Positions 9,655-22,200 are shown, counted from the first letter of the stretch. The stretch: 64,000 nucleotides of DNA from Humulus lupulus (GCF_963169125.1 NC_084793.1:141462297-141526296); one strand, 5' to 3'. Translations and numbers: made by a program. The notes: generated by a model from the letters alone, not told the origin.

Positions 9655-12600
9655 AGAATAGCCGCGCCTTCGATGACACAAAACAATAGTTCCCGAGCTC
9701 GGGAAGAAGACAGGCCCCCGCCAATAGATGGAGAGGATGTAATAACCATCTCGGGAGGGCCTCATCTCGCAGGAGTGGGCAGGAACACCCAAAAGAGATA
9801 TGTTAACGAGCTGAAGACTGGGGACAGGTCTCCTTATGAACCTGAACCTAGGGCTCCCAAAAGTCAGAGGATTGAGACACAACCAATAACCTTCACTGAG
9901 GAAGACGCATCCCATGTCCAGTTTCCTCACCACGATCCGCTGGTCATTACTCTTCAGTTGGCCAACAAAAGGGTCCACCGAGTTCTCATAGATAATGGGA
10001 GCTCAGTCAACATCCTTTACAAAGCAACCCTCGAGAAGATGGGACTCTCCCTTCGCGACCTGAAAGCGTGTGCAACTACTTTGTACGGATTTTCAGGAGA
10101 AGGAACCACCTGCATGGGATCCATTGAGCTCCCCGTGACCTTGGGAGACTACCCAGTCTCGGCAACCAAGATGATGGAGTTCGTGGTAGTAGATTTACCA
10201 TCAGCCTACAATGTACTGCTCGGGAGACCCGCCCTGGTCGGGCTGGGGGCAGTTTCGTCAGTAAGGCATTTGGCCCTTAAGTTCCCAACCCCTAGCGGGG
10301 TCGGGACATTGAAAGGAGACCAATTAGCAGGGAGGGAATGTTACAGCATCTCCTTGAGAGGAAAGAAACAGACGAGCGCACAAGAACTCGTCATCATACA
10401 AAACAAAGACGAAACGGTCTTAGAGATTGATGAAGAGATTGATCCAAGGATTGAGGAGAAAGTTGACCTCGAACCCTTAGAGGAGCTCGAAGAAATTCAG
10501 CTCGAGGAAGCTGATCCCTCGAAGAAGGTGAAGGTCGGAAAACACCTCCAAGATGAGGCAAAATAGCAATTAATTTGCTTTTTGAGGAAAAACCAGGATG
10601 TCTTCGCGTGGTCACACTCAAACATGGTGGGGATAAGCCCGAATATAGCAAGCCACGCACTGAACATAGACAAAAGCTTCCCCCCGAAGCAGCAAAAGCG
10701 AAGACAGCTGGACGAAGACAGAAAGAAAGCACTGAAGGAGGAGGTTGACAAGTTAAAGGCAAACCGATTCATAAGGGATGCTTTTTACCCTGATTGGGTA
10801 GCCAATCCGGTGTTGGTCCCGAAGCCCAATGGGACGTGGCGAACCTGTATTGATTACTCAGACCTAAATAAAGCTTGCCCAAAAGACTGTTTTCCGTTAC
10901 CAAGGATTGACCAGCTCGTGGACGCCATAGCGGGGCATGGCCTGATGTCGTTCATGGATGCTTATTCTGGATATAACCAGATTCCCATGCATGCCCCCGA
11001 CCAAGAACATACGAGCTTCATCACGAATAAAGGGCTATACTGCTATAATGTCATGCCATTCGGGCTCAAGAATGTTGGAGCCACATACCAGCGGCTCGTA
11101 AACATGATGTTTTCAGAACAAATAGGGAACAACATGGAGGTTTATGTTGATGACATGCTTGTCAAGTCTCAACTCGACAAGAACCATGTTGATGACCTCG
11201 AAGAGTGCTTCGGTGTGCTCAGGAAGTATAACATGAAGCTAAATCCTCAGAAGTGCACTTTTGGGGTGTCCTCAGGAAAATTTATGGGCTTTATTGTAAA
11301 CTCTCGTGGAATCGAGGCTAACCCTACAAGATTAAGGCCCTGATTGACATGCCCTCACCTCAGAGGCACAAAGATGTCCAAAGCTTGACTGGCAGGATGG
11401 CAGCCCTAAGCAGATTCATCTCGAAATCTACGGACCGTGGTCTTCCATTTTTTAACTTATTAAGGGGAGGTAAGAAATTTGAATGGACGGAGGAATGCGA
11501 GTTGGCTTTTCAGGAGCTCAAAAAGCACCTTGCAGAACCACCCATCCTGTCGAAACCTGAAACGGGAGAAATACTGTACCTATACCTTTCAACCACCGAA
11601 CACGCGATAAGCGCAGTGCTCGTTCGAGAAGAAGAGAAGGTGCAAAGACCCGTCTACTACATCAGTAAAAGATTACTGGGGGCAGAGTCAACATACCCAT
11701 TGATGGAGAAACTCGCGCTCAGTTTAATTCATTCATCTCGAAAACTCCACCCCTACTTTCAGCGCATCCCATCCATGTGCTGACTGATCAACTGCTTAGG
11801 CAAGTCTTGTCTAAACCAGAAGCTTCAGGTCGACTTCTTAAATGGGTTGTTGAGCTCGGACAGTTCGAGATCACCTACCACTCGAGAACGACCATTAAGG
11901 CACAGGCATTGGCGGACTTCATAGTGGAATGTACTGGAATAGCCGACGGCGAGGTAATAACCTCGGCCCACGAGCTGTGGAAACTTTACGTCGACGGCTC
12001 ATCAAATGAAAATGGAGCGGGGGCAGGGGTCATTCTGGTTACCCCTACAGGGAGTAGATTTCATTCTGCCTTAAGATTCGGCTTTAAAGCGTCGAATAAT
12101 GAGGCCGAATACGAGGCTTTACTCGCGGGACTTCGTATAGCAAAGGAGCTCAAAGCAAGAGCTATACATTGCTACAGTGACTCCCAGCTCGTGGTTAATC
12201 AAATCCTAGGAGAATACCAGGCTCGTGGTACAAGAATGGCAGCTTATTTGGAGAAGGAAAAATCCGCGTTAGAGTGTTTTGAATTCTATACAATCGAACA
12301 GGTTCCCCGCGAGCAGAACTCTAATGCAGATGCCTTAGCTCGACTCGCCACATCCACTGAAAATGAAGAACTGAATGTTGTACCCATAGAACGCCTATCA
12401 GCACCTAGCATTAACGAGCCAGAAGAGGAAGATGTGTGTATGATCGAAACAGAGCCAACCTGGATGACCCCAATAGTTGATTATCTCGAAAATGGAGTCC
12501 TCCCAATAGATCGGAACCAGGCTCGAAAGTTGATGTATCAACTTCCCCGTTACACCATTTTGGATGGAAAGCTATACAGAAGGGGATATTCCATGCCGTT

Positions 12601-13696
12601 ACTTAGATGCGTAACCCCTCCCGAAGCTAAGAAGATCATTGAAGAAATTCATGAAGGCTTTTGCGGAGATCACACCGGGGGGCATAGCCTGTCCAAGAAG
12701 ATCATACGCCAAGGATATTTCTGGCCAACCATCAAAATGGATTCTTTCGAGTACGTGAAGAAATGCGACAAATGCCAGAGATTCACCACGATACCCCGAC
12801 CTCCACCATCCGAGCTGACCATGTTGACTTCCCCATGGCCTTTCATGGTATGGGGCATAGACCTCATAGGCTCTCTCCCGACTGGTAAGGGCGGAGTAAA
12901 ATATGTTGTGGTCGCCATGGGTTACTTCACAAAGTGGACGGAGGCTGAACCATTGGCGACTATAACTTCAAAAAAGATCCTTGATTTCGTGGTAAAAAGC
13001 ATCGTGTGCCAATATGGGGTACCAAGGAAGATTGTATCCGACAATGGAACCCAGTTCGATTGTGACTTGTTCACCGACTTTTGTGAAAAGAACGGCATAA
13101 TAAAGAGTTTTTCGTCAGTAGCCCACCCTCAAGCGAATGGCCAGGTCGAGGCTGTAAACAAAACTCTCAAAAGTTCTCTGAAGAAAAATTTAGAGGAAGC
13201 AAAGGGACGGTGGCCCGAAGAATTGCCCCAAGTCCTTTGGGGATATAGGACCACAGCTCGAACATCAACGGGGCATACCCCGTTCTCCCTAGCATACGGC
13301 TGTGAGGCAATGTTGCCCATCGAGGTCGAAATTCCAACGATCCGAACTCAGATTTACGATCAAAGTTCAAACCACACTCATCTCGAGGAAACCTTAGACC
13401 TGATTGAAGAAAAGAGAGAAGAGGCTCAGCTGAGAAACGCTGCTTACCAGCAACGAACTACCAGGTATTTCAACAAGAGGGTTCGAGATCGAAAGTTCGG
13501 AATGGGAGATCTGGTGTTAAGACGCGTATTCTTGGCAATGCGAGATCCAGCAGCTGGGGTGCTCGGGCCAAATTGGGAAGGACCATACCAGATAGAGTCA
13601 ATCATCCGTCCCGGTGTGTACAAACTTGCGAGATTGGACGGGAGCCTGGTACCACGAGCATGGAATGGCGAACACCTTAGACCTTACTATCAGTAG
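9655..13696 (+). pseudogene. pol of element A (PR-RT-RH-aRH-IN), broken
   Basis: Protease: LIDNGSSVNIL near 9985. Reverse transcriptase: LVPKPNGTWRTCIDY, and YVDDMLVKS near 11140. RNase H: through 11349-11900. Second RNase H: YVDGSSNENGAGAGVI, NNEAEYEALLAGL, YSDSQLVV, NADALA (about 11980-12350), the extra domain of the Tat lineage. Integrase: HHCC region from about 12649, then WGIDLIGSL, IVSDNGTQF and QANGQVEAVNK carrying the D-D-E residues; it ends at 13696. Defects: TAG at 10564, a one-base loss near 11328 (shift before MPSP) and a one-base loss near 11760. It cannot make one polyprotein now. The aRH-IN part (11777-13696) is open for 639 codons. Confidence 0.92.
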
Positions 13697-13920
13697 TGTA
13701 GGAAGAGTGTTGCCTATAACCATGAGTTTCTATTTGTATTAGTTTGTTTGCTCTTTGATTTCCATCAAATAAAGATTTATTTCATTCAGTATATTATCTC
13801 ATTTTATTTTTTATTTTTGCAATCTCTCTTAATTTAATAACCTATGGTCACACTCATAGGATATTAAGGGGGCATCATTGGTATATATACCATCAGCTTA
13901 AAAAATAAAAAATATATAAA
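13697..13920 (+). other. Post-pol region of element A with internal polypurine copy and palindrome
   Basis: Non-coding. AAGGGGGCA at about 13866-13874 resembles the terminal polypurine tract (GAGGGGGCA at 18488-18496). It is followed by the perfect 14-bp palindrome TGGTATATATACCA (13879-13892). Element E has an equivalent purine run and palindrome right after its pol. Confidence 0.55.
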
Positions 13921-14190
13921 GTATTTGGATATAACCAGATACGCGAGCTTAGATAGTTCAGACATAACCGAGTTATCAAAAACATGAAGTATTTGGATAT
14001 AACCAGATACGCGAGCTTAGATAGCTCGGACATAACCGAGTTATCAAAAATATATAAAGTATTTGGATATAACCAGATACGCGAGCTTAGATAGTTCGGA
14101 CATAACTGAGTTATCAAAAACATGAAGTATTTGGATATAACCAGATACGCGAGCTTAGATAGTTCGGACATAACCGAATTATCAAAAACA
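13921..14190 (+). repeat. Four tandem ~69-bp repeats downstream of pol in element A
   Basis: Units start GTATTTGGATATAACCAGAT at 13921, 13989, 14059 and 14127. Each carries ACGCGAGCTTAGATAG and ACATAACCGAGTTATC. The linkers alternate (CATGAA, then TATATAAA, then CATGAA), giving a higher-order period of about 138 bp. Hypervariable 3' tandem repeats are known in Tat-type elements. Confidence 0.9.
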
Positions 14191-14686
14191 GAAAACGTTT
14201 GAGGTTAACCAGATGTGCAAACTTAACAGGTTTGGAACAAACCAGCCAAAAAACTAATCGACGATAAGTAGGAACCTAAACCTACTTCGGGATAAGTCGA
14301 GATCGAGGCTGGAATATCTTAAAGAAAAATAGTTTCAAACTCTTAACCTTGGAATAAAAACCGAGGACGAGGAAAAGTAACTAAGCAAAAAAAAAAGATA
14401 TAACCAAACCATTCACGTTACATACCATATAAGTACTTTCGAGTTCATGGTTAAAGTAACATCCGACTTTGATGAATAACGAGGTCGGGAGCGGATAATT
14501 TGAACAAACTATGCATGAATGCATCGAGTTTCGAGCCTAAATCCAGAATATGTTTGTATGAATAAATAAACATAAATGATTCATCCATATAAAATGTGCA
14601 AAATATTTCGAGCCAAGAAATGTAAAGCATACAAAAGTCAATGTTAAAAGAAATTGTATCAGCCCCATGGGCATAAATTAAAATAG
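14191..14686. other. Non-coding spacer in element A
   Basis: Between the tandem repeats and the end of the antisense gene. It contains several degenerate CGAG-rich phrases resembling the LTR. No gene or clear signal was seen; the antisense transcript would probably end here. Confidence 0.5.
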
Positions 14687-17510
14687 TTACAAAAATAAGG
14701 GGACGCAGCCCCAATAAGTGATTTCCCCGAGATCAGATTTAAGAGGAGGAGTCTCCTTGGCCTTCTCAGCATCAGTAGCACCAGACCCCCCAGGACGAAT
14801 AGCATGACTATCCTTCTGAGCAGCCTCTCGAGCAGCTTCACTTGCCTCAAGATGGGCATTCCACCACTCAACATACGTGGCCTCGAGAGGACCCAGGAAG
14901 CTAGTGTCGAGGTCGGCATTATCAACCCAAATTTTGTACATGGCTTGGTCGACTGCTCTCTCCTTCTGCTCTTTAAACTCGTCCCGGAGGCGGGCCTTCT
15001 CGCTCTCCATGATGTCGAAGGTAGCAGATTTCTCCTCTTTGAGCTTAGCATTAGCCTTCTCAAGACGAGTCTTCGCCTGCTCAAGCTAGGCATTCGTCTT
15101 CTCCAGCTCCTCGAGACGGGTCTTCATCTTTTCAAGGTCGGACTTCGAGTCCTTGAGTTCGTCAGCCATCTTAAGCTAGAGATCCTTCGACTTCTGGGCC
15201 AGAGACATGCTCGTGTGCACCTCATTGGTCAGCTTATAGTTGAGCTGTGCTGAAACGACAAGGGCCTGAAATACAAAGAACGAATTAGATCGCGAGCTGA
15301 GATACAAACATTTAAAGGAGATTTGCGAAGGCTACCGCGATAGTGAGTTAGATACTCTTATCATAAAGAGTATTGCAGTCTGAGGCCTTTTGCACAAGGT
15401 CCCAATGGTCGGTGCCGAAGCCTGAAAAGCTTTGACCCACTCGAGAGAGGACATTCGAGCTGAGCACAGCCCCTTGGGTCCCAACGGCGCCATCAAGCAT
15501 GAACTCCTCAATATGAGGTCCGGCCGTCGGCAGCTGAACCTTGGAGACAGAAGGTTTCTTCAGGGGCCAACCGACTGTTATTTGAGTATCGGTCGGAGGA
15601 AGCGAGATGGGCACGGTTATGCCAGACGCGTCAACCTGGACAATCGGTTCCCCGGTTGTGCTCGCAGTAGTCTGGGCCGTCGGAGTCTTCTCGTGGTGTC
15701 TGGGGATCTTGGGTGGTCGGTCAGACCTCCGCGGGATTCTCAGACGTTTACTCTTCTGAGCTCCGGATCCCTCATCGCTAAAAAGCACAGCGTCGAGGTC
15801 GGAGTCCATGGCACCTGCACAGTTCCAATCAGAGTTAGACATAATGATAATAAGCTTGGGAAAAAAAAAAAACCAAGTGAAGAAAAGACCTAACTGGAAC
15901 TCTTCCCCGAACTAGAGCTAGGGGACCATGAAATTCCCCCATCTTCAGAAGAAGCAGGGGGAGTACCTTCCCTATAGGTGGGTGATAAACTCGAAAGGTC
16001 CCTATAATCGTTGGTCCCGTATTGGACAGCTATCCCGTTCCACATCTCATCCGAAGTATACATGGTGTCATACTTCCCGAGCCCACTATCAAACCTATGG
16101 ACACAGTCATCTACCCAAATCCATATGTAGAAGTGGTATCTATCATGTGGGCATGAGACTAACCTATTGGGCTTATGCCTTAGTAAGGTGGGGGACCACA
16201 TTATCGAAGTATGGAGGGCTTTACCTTCATCCGAGTCTGAGCTCGAGGCTTCGTCATTAGCCTCGTTCCCCGACGGCGGACTCCTTGTGCGAACTGGAAG
16301 TGGGGACCTCCCCTCTCTCCTCGGAGGGAGGACGCTTGTGGGCAGCGGCACCTGCTCCCAGCGTTCATATTTTTTATTGGACCAATCTGAGGTAGACTGG
16401 CCCTCCCCCAAAAGCCCGCATTTTCGGAGCTTATCCTCATGTAAAAGGTACAGGAGAGACCTCCTACCATGAGGGAGTTGGAGCAGGGTCTCCTTTTGTC
16501 CCTTCATTGTCTCGTCAGGAGTGGGACGCTGAAAATTGGCTGAAAAGCAAGATACATTTCAACTAAGTACGGATCTAAGAGCTAAAATCTCGAGCACAGA
16601 GATAAAGATAACGGGAGTACTTATGAATCCGCCTGAACGAGTAGTGTCGAGACGGGGACAGACCGTCTGTCCAGAAGAAGGCCTTTTTGAAATTAGGCGG
16701 ATGATTGGGAAGATCTTCAAAGACCTTCTTTTCTTTGGGATAGCTCGAAAGATAATAAAAGCCATCTCCTCCCTGAGCTCGGGAGGGGTTTCTTTTCAGA
16801 AAAAAGAGATATAAAATCTCTTGAGGCGAAGGCCCTTCCCACGTCAGCTCGTGGTATAGCGACCTCAGGGCAGACAGCACCCTGTAAGAATTGGTGTTGA
16901 GCTGGAACGGAGCCAACCCAACGAAATCTGTGAAGTCTTTGAAAAAAGACTTCAAAGGCAACAGTGCCCCCGCCCTCATGTGTTCCTGGCTCCATGCCGC
17001 GTATTTCACCTTGGCGTCGCGGCCCCCAGGGGTGAAACAACTTCGTTCGTGGTCGGCCGGAGCTCGACACTTCAAAGAACTAGACAAGCTGAGGCCATGG
17101 TGGGCCAAGATGTCAGTTATCTGACTAGTCGAGGTAACCGAGCTCCAATAGTGCTCGGCCTCGAACATTTCTTTCCTCGGCTGTGAGGAAGAAGGTTCCC
17201 CCATTATTGAAAATTGAAGTTCTCTTGGATTGAAGGCGACAGTGACTTTTAGTGCAGGGTCGAGGGGAATCGGCCTAGGCCCTGAATTGGGTTCTGGATA
17301 AAGGGCCTCCCAAAGAGTTCTCCTCTTCCCCTCTATGACCTCGTCTATTTGGCGGTGGTAATGAGCTCGAATATCCTCCTGCTCGCACGCAAGCTCGTAC
17401 TCCCGAATCCGGCGTTGATTACGAGTGAACAGCGACTCCGGGCTCGGGGTTTTTGGCTCGTAAGGGATTGCCAGCAATGACCCCCACCGTCTTTCCAGAT
17501 TCTGTGACAT
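14687..17510 (-). pseudogene. Antisense gene (aORF) of element A, degenerate
   Basis: Opposite to gag-pol. Inferred coding exons: 17510 to about 16621, 16528-15895, 15814-15336, 15266-14687. The first begins with ATG directly after a splice acceptor (GCTAG). It contains LPLKSFFKDF, GLAPFQL and PSPQEILYLFFLK, matching LPLRSYFANF, GIAPFQL and PTPEEVLYFYGLK in the element E gene; the region resembles the domain named putative gypsy-type transposon (Transposase_28). Exon 3 has a basic KSKRLRIPRR cluster and exon 4 is a Lys/Glu-rich coiled coil. Decay: a TAA near 15351, two TAG codons in exon 4 (each before CTT, probably former CAG), a one-base gain near 15241 and an unresolved exon 1/2 junction. 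Function unknown. Confidence 0.75.
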
Positions 17511-18486
17511 CTAGCGAGAAAGAAAAAATGGTGAGGGCCATGCATGCAAGAAGTACGAGTTCGATAGAACGAGCTCGGAGTTTAGGTATGAAACAAGCTA
17601 TACACTAAGACCCTTATTGAAGAGTCAGGACGTGCGTTCCACGAGAAAGGGAGGAGAGTGGATAATTTTTTGAAAATCCTGAAAATCAGGGGAAAAAAGA
17701 GTGGCGGATATCCAGAAAAGGCAACCTTGGGTTTCGTGCATTTGTCAAAGCCAAGGTTTTTTACCCGAAATCTTGGTGTACAAGGAACGTCTCTTAAAAT
17801 TTTAAAATCCAGAAAACAGGAACCTTGCTCAGACATCAAAACTGGGTGTGAACCAGTGATGTAAATTCAGTATGGAAGTCTAAAAAAAACATATGAGCCT
17901 ATCGGATAAAAATCCCCTAACGTATTATACTAAGAAAATAAATTAGTACATTCAAAGACACAGCAAGAACAGTACGAATAAAAACTGGCAAAATGGAAAG
18001 CAAAGATTGCACACTTACACAATAATGGCGATTGCAGGGAAATTGCTGACTTAAGGAGAGGCTGCAAATATGAACTCACGGACTCGAGCAAACCGGGGGT
18101 TCTTTGCTTTTTTGGCTGAGAGAACATGCACGAAAGATAGAGGTTTTCTAGGATGGCCTCTGGTTTCGTCCTTTTCTTTTCTTGCTCCTGGTGAACGAAA
18201 ATAAAAAAGACGATGATGAATGGGGTCTCATATATATAGATGGAAAAAGGGGATTAATCTGGGGCGTTGAATAAAATCCTTACAAGATCCAATGGATGGG
18301 GATTACTGATAAGATGGTACCGAAAAGGTGGCAGACGAATGATCGTGGGCATGTTTCCAAGGTACTCAAGTATCATAAGTGAGCAATACCCAACTGACGC
18401 GTGTCCATTTTCAGGAGTATGACGGTACGGTTCCCGAAGAAAGCAGTTCAAAAGTTTCCTTCTCTTAGGATTCGAACAAATACTTT
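17511..18486 (-). other. Leader/promoter region of the element A antisense gene
   Basis: No coding frame of note. A minus-strand donor-like TTGTGTAAGTGTG lies near 18020, and the acceptor just before the ATG at 17510 implies a leader intron. A minus-strand TATA-like TCTATATATATGAG lies at about 18227-18240. By analogy with element E this is probably the 5' UTR and promoter of the antisense unit. Confidence 0.4.
18227..18240 (-). promoter_or_regulatory. Possible TATA box of the antisense gene of element A
   Basis: TCTATATATATGAG on the minus strand, about 720 bp upstream of the ATG at 17510. The placement parallels the TATA box upstream of the element E antisense gene. Sequence evidence only. 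Confidence 0.35.
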
Positions 18487-18499
18487 TGAGGGGGCAAGA
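18487..18499 (+). promoter_or_regulatory. Polypurine tract of element A
   Basis: TGAGGGGGCAAGA immediately precedes the 3' LTR and would prime plus-strand DNA synthesis. Confidence 0.85.
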
Positions 18500-19279
18500 T
18501 GTTATACCCAGATTTCGAGCCATGTTAAATGTGACCTCGAAAGCTGGATTCACAGCGAATGAACCCGTAAAGTTCGAAGTAGGCTCCAGGATTAAATATC
18601 GAGCCTGCAAGACTCGAGACGACCTCGAATGTGGTGGCCTCGAGACGTTCACGATCTCAAACGGTAGCTCCCGAGACGCCTCTATCCTCAGGAATGACCT
18701 CGGATCAGGGACTCCGAGCCTGATGTACGTACGATCTCGAAGCCATGTGACCTCGGGAGATGTCATTAGCTCGAAAGCCGATGAGAAACCTTGGAGATAT
18801 ATGATGTTGACTTTGAATATCTATAAGTGTTGTTTATAAGGGGCGTGTTCAGCATTTATTATTGTAAATCTCATAAAATCATGGGATATTATTCGATTAG
18901 TTATACGCCCCCTGGTCTTCAGGGGACGTTTCCTTTTATATCGGATTGCAGGCATTTAAAGCCATTTATTTTATTCACACAAAAAGAGTAACTACCCAAA
19001 AAATGTGGGATAGTATTCTGCATCCTTCTCTATAAATAGAGAAGTCGTGCACCATTGTAATGGACCGAAATTCTGAACCTTGAGAGAAAACTCTGAAGAA
19101 TTCACGCTTAAGAATTTTCAGAGATAATCTTGAGTTTAATAACAGAGACTCGTGGACTAGGCAGATTTAACTGCTGAACCACGTAAAATCGTGTTTTGTG
19201 TTGTTATATTTTAATTGGTCATTGCTGTTTGTTGTTTACGTGCTCTTCTTTCACTGATTGACGAAAAACGGCGTCAACA
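18500..19279 (+). repeat. 3' LTR of element A (780 bp)
   Basis: TGTTATACCC to GCGTCAACA. It is 16 bp shorter than the 5' LTR because of one 15-bp and one 1-bp difference. It abuts element B at 19280, inside a reverse-transcriptase codon run. Confidence 0.95.
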
Positions 19280-22200
19280 CTAATCTGATTATACCCCGAG
19301 TAAGCATACTTGAAAGACAAAGTTTCATGACCAGAAGTTGCATCAACCAACTGGTATATCCTTGGCAAAGGGAAACAGTCCTTAGGACATGCTTTATTCA
19401 TATCGGTAAAATCTACGCAAGTCCTCCACTTCCCATTGGACTTGGGCACTAACACTCGGTGTGAAACCCAGGCGGGGTAATAAGCCTCTCTTATGAACCT
19501 ATTTTCCTTCAGTCGTTCGACCTTCTCTTTGAGAGCCTTCACTCGCTCCTTGTCAAGCAATCTTCTCTTCTGCTGCACTGCTAGGTAGCTTTCATCCACG
19601 TTGAGCACGTGGCTGATCACAGTTGGTGAGATACCCACCATATCCTTGTGAGACCAGGGGAAGACATCTTGATTCCTTCACAAAAATTATACCAGCTGTG
19701 CTCTCACTCCCAACTTCAATTTTTTCCCAATTTTGACCCCTCTGGTCGGGTCACTTTCATCTATTGAGACCTCCTCTAATTATTCCATGGGTCCCACTTC
19801 ACTATCCAAATCCCCAAAGCGAGGATCAAAGTCCATTCCCTCGCTTTGGGCAACGCCTTATTTGGTGACTTCATCATCGGATGGGGCTTGTTGCTTACTG
19901 AAACTAAGAGTACTTTCTTGGTTGATAACCGCTAACACTTTCTCCTGGTTGGGCACAACCATAATGCTTTGTCGATCGACATCCATCTCCTCTACTTCTT
20001 CTCTATCTACACACACAATCATATTATTCTCCTTAGCTCCCTTTCGTGCTTTAGCTACCAAAGCATTGTAACACTCTCTATCTTCTCTTTGGTCTTCTCG
20101 GACACAACCTATTCCTTCACTGGTCGAGAACTTCATAGAAAGGTGCCATATAGAGACTGCCGCATGCAAGGCTATGAGTAGTGGTCGACCAATCACCACA
20201 TTATAAGCTGACGAACAATCGACTATCAAAAACTCCGTCATAACTGTCTCATGCCTAGGAGCATCTCCTGTTGTGACCGGTAACTTGATTATTCCGGCCG
20301 GTGACAACCCTTCTCCAGTAAATCCGTAAATAACTTGAGAGCATGACTTCAAGTCATTAATGGATAATTTCATCTTTCAATAGACGACTTGTAAATAATA
20401 TTCACAGAACTTCCTGTGTCGACCAGACATCTCTTCACCTTCATGTTTGCTATTTGGGATGTAATGACGAGGGGGTCAATATGAGGATATCTCACATGCC
20501 GAGCATCATCTTCAGTAAAAGTGAGAGACTCACTTTCATACCGTGGGTTCTTTGGAGGTCGCTCCTCTACAGCCATGACCTTAGATGTCGATGCTGCATC
20601 CAACTCATGTCGAAGTGTTCGAGCATATCTCTCTCTTGCCTTGTTGCTATCCCTAGCCAGATGTGGACCTCCACATATAGTGTCTAAAGTGAAGTCCACA
20701 GGCTTGGGTTGCAAGGGTGGAGACCGCTGTCGCTTAAACCTAGGATTGTTGTTACTTCCTTCTCCTTGGGTCTTTTCTTCTTGATACTTTTTTAACTTTC
20801 CCGAACGGAGGAGAAACTTGATCTCGTCTTTGAGATGATTGCATTCATTTTTGTTGTGACCATAATCTCCATGGAAACGATAGAACTTATTCAAGTCTCT
20901 CTTACTCATCTCCTTCCTGATGGGTGGGGGTTTCCAGTAGGGAACCTCTTGATGACTCGCAAGATATATTTCTGCTCGGGTGGCCGAAAGAGTAGTGTAA
21001 TTGGTGAACCGAGGTTCATATTTAGTTGGCTTGTCATTTGGTCCCGACTTAACCTTCTTTTCCTCATGGCGGTCAGACCCGTTATTTCCACGTTTCTTCC
21101 CACCATTTTGTCCATTTCCACCATTCTTAGGAGGATCATTTGATTCGCCCGGATTGTTTAGGCCTTTCTCTCCTTTCTCAATCGCATCATCCAATTTCAT
21201 ATATTTGTCTGCTCGGTCAAGAAATTGTTGTAGTGTTGAAATTGGATTGCGATGTATATTTCCCCACAAAGGACTCTAATAGATTATACCAGAAGATATG
21301 GCAACCATCTTCCCCTCATCTCCAACAACAGTTGCTCGGTTGGCTTCTCTCATGAACCTCTGTATGTAATTCTTGAGAGATTCATCTTTCCCTTGTTTGA
21401 CATCTACCAAGTGATTGGCATAAACTGGAGGAGTCTGTGCAGTGCTGAACCGTCTACAAAATTCTTTCCTGAAACTCTCCCAAGAGGTAATGGAGTTTGG
21501 CTTGAATTTCCAATACCACTCTTGGGCAGTATCGGACAACATAGTGGGGAAAACTCTACAGTGATAGACATCACTCACCCCAAGTAGCTCCATTTGGTCT
21601 TCAAACCTCCCAACATGCCTTATTGGGTCTGCCTTTTCTGTATAAACTGGCAGTACCGGTGATTTATACTTTGCTGGCGGCTAGGCTGCTCTGATTCGGG
21701 CACAAAATGGGCTGCCACTCCTGTGGTCTACCAGATCGATTGCAGAAGGTCATTTCGACAAACCTTGAACTACGGCCGTTAGCACATCAAGCTGCGCCTG
21801 GATGCCTGGGGCGACCGTTGGGGGCTCAAGGTCTTGATCGCCTGGTCGGGCATTCCTATCTGGCGCACTGTCATCAAGTATTTCTACTTGACTGATAGGT
21901 CGGGTCAGATCTCGCCCTTCGACTAGGACTGTTCTTCTCTTGTCAGTGATGATATCTCTTAAATCCTTCTGAGAAGTGTGTCTTCCCAACCGATCAAACA
22001 CTGTGCTATGATTTTTTTTCAGAAGGCTTATCGCGCGGACGTGCTCTCTCCCACTACGCTGCTGGCCGGGATGCAGTGGTGGCCTTCCTGTTTGTGACGA
22101 GCAGTCCTTTCCTCCTTGTTTTTTGTTGCAATCTTTTTCCTTTGATAGGTCAGTGTGATGACTATCAGCCTCATCACGACCATGTCCATCTTTGAACTGT

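Larger units (their letters stand above)
6654..19279 (+). mobile_element. Element A: Ty3/Gypsy Tat-lineage LTR retrotransposon, 12.6 kb, inactive
   Basis: Complete LTR-internal-LTR unit. Order: 5' LTR, primer-binding site, gag, protease, reverse transcriptase, RNase H, second (archaeal-like) RNase H, integrase, internal polypurine copy, tandem repeats, antisense gene, polypurine tract, 3' LTR. The extra RNase H, the CX2HX4HX4C gag knuckle and an antisense ORF after pol are Tat features. The LTRs differ by 8 substitutions (all transitions), a 15-bp indel and a 1-bp indel. gag-pol has in-frame stops at 7849, 9652 and 10564 and frameshifts near 11328 and 11760. No target-site duplication: the left flank is a polypurine fragment, the right flank is element B. 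Confidence 0.92.

Noticed and set aside
9436..9978. Minus-strand 180-codon frame across the gag/pol boundary of A
   Set aside because: Shadow of the sense coding region; no support in element E at the equivalent place.
13893..14171. Minus-strand 92-codon repetitive frame
   Set aside because: Generated by the 69-bp tandem repeats.
13921..14190. Possible CRISPR-like array
   Set aside because: Contiguous tandem units without unique spacers, in a plant retrotransposon.
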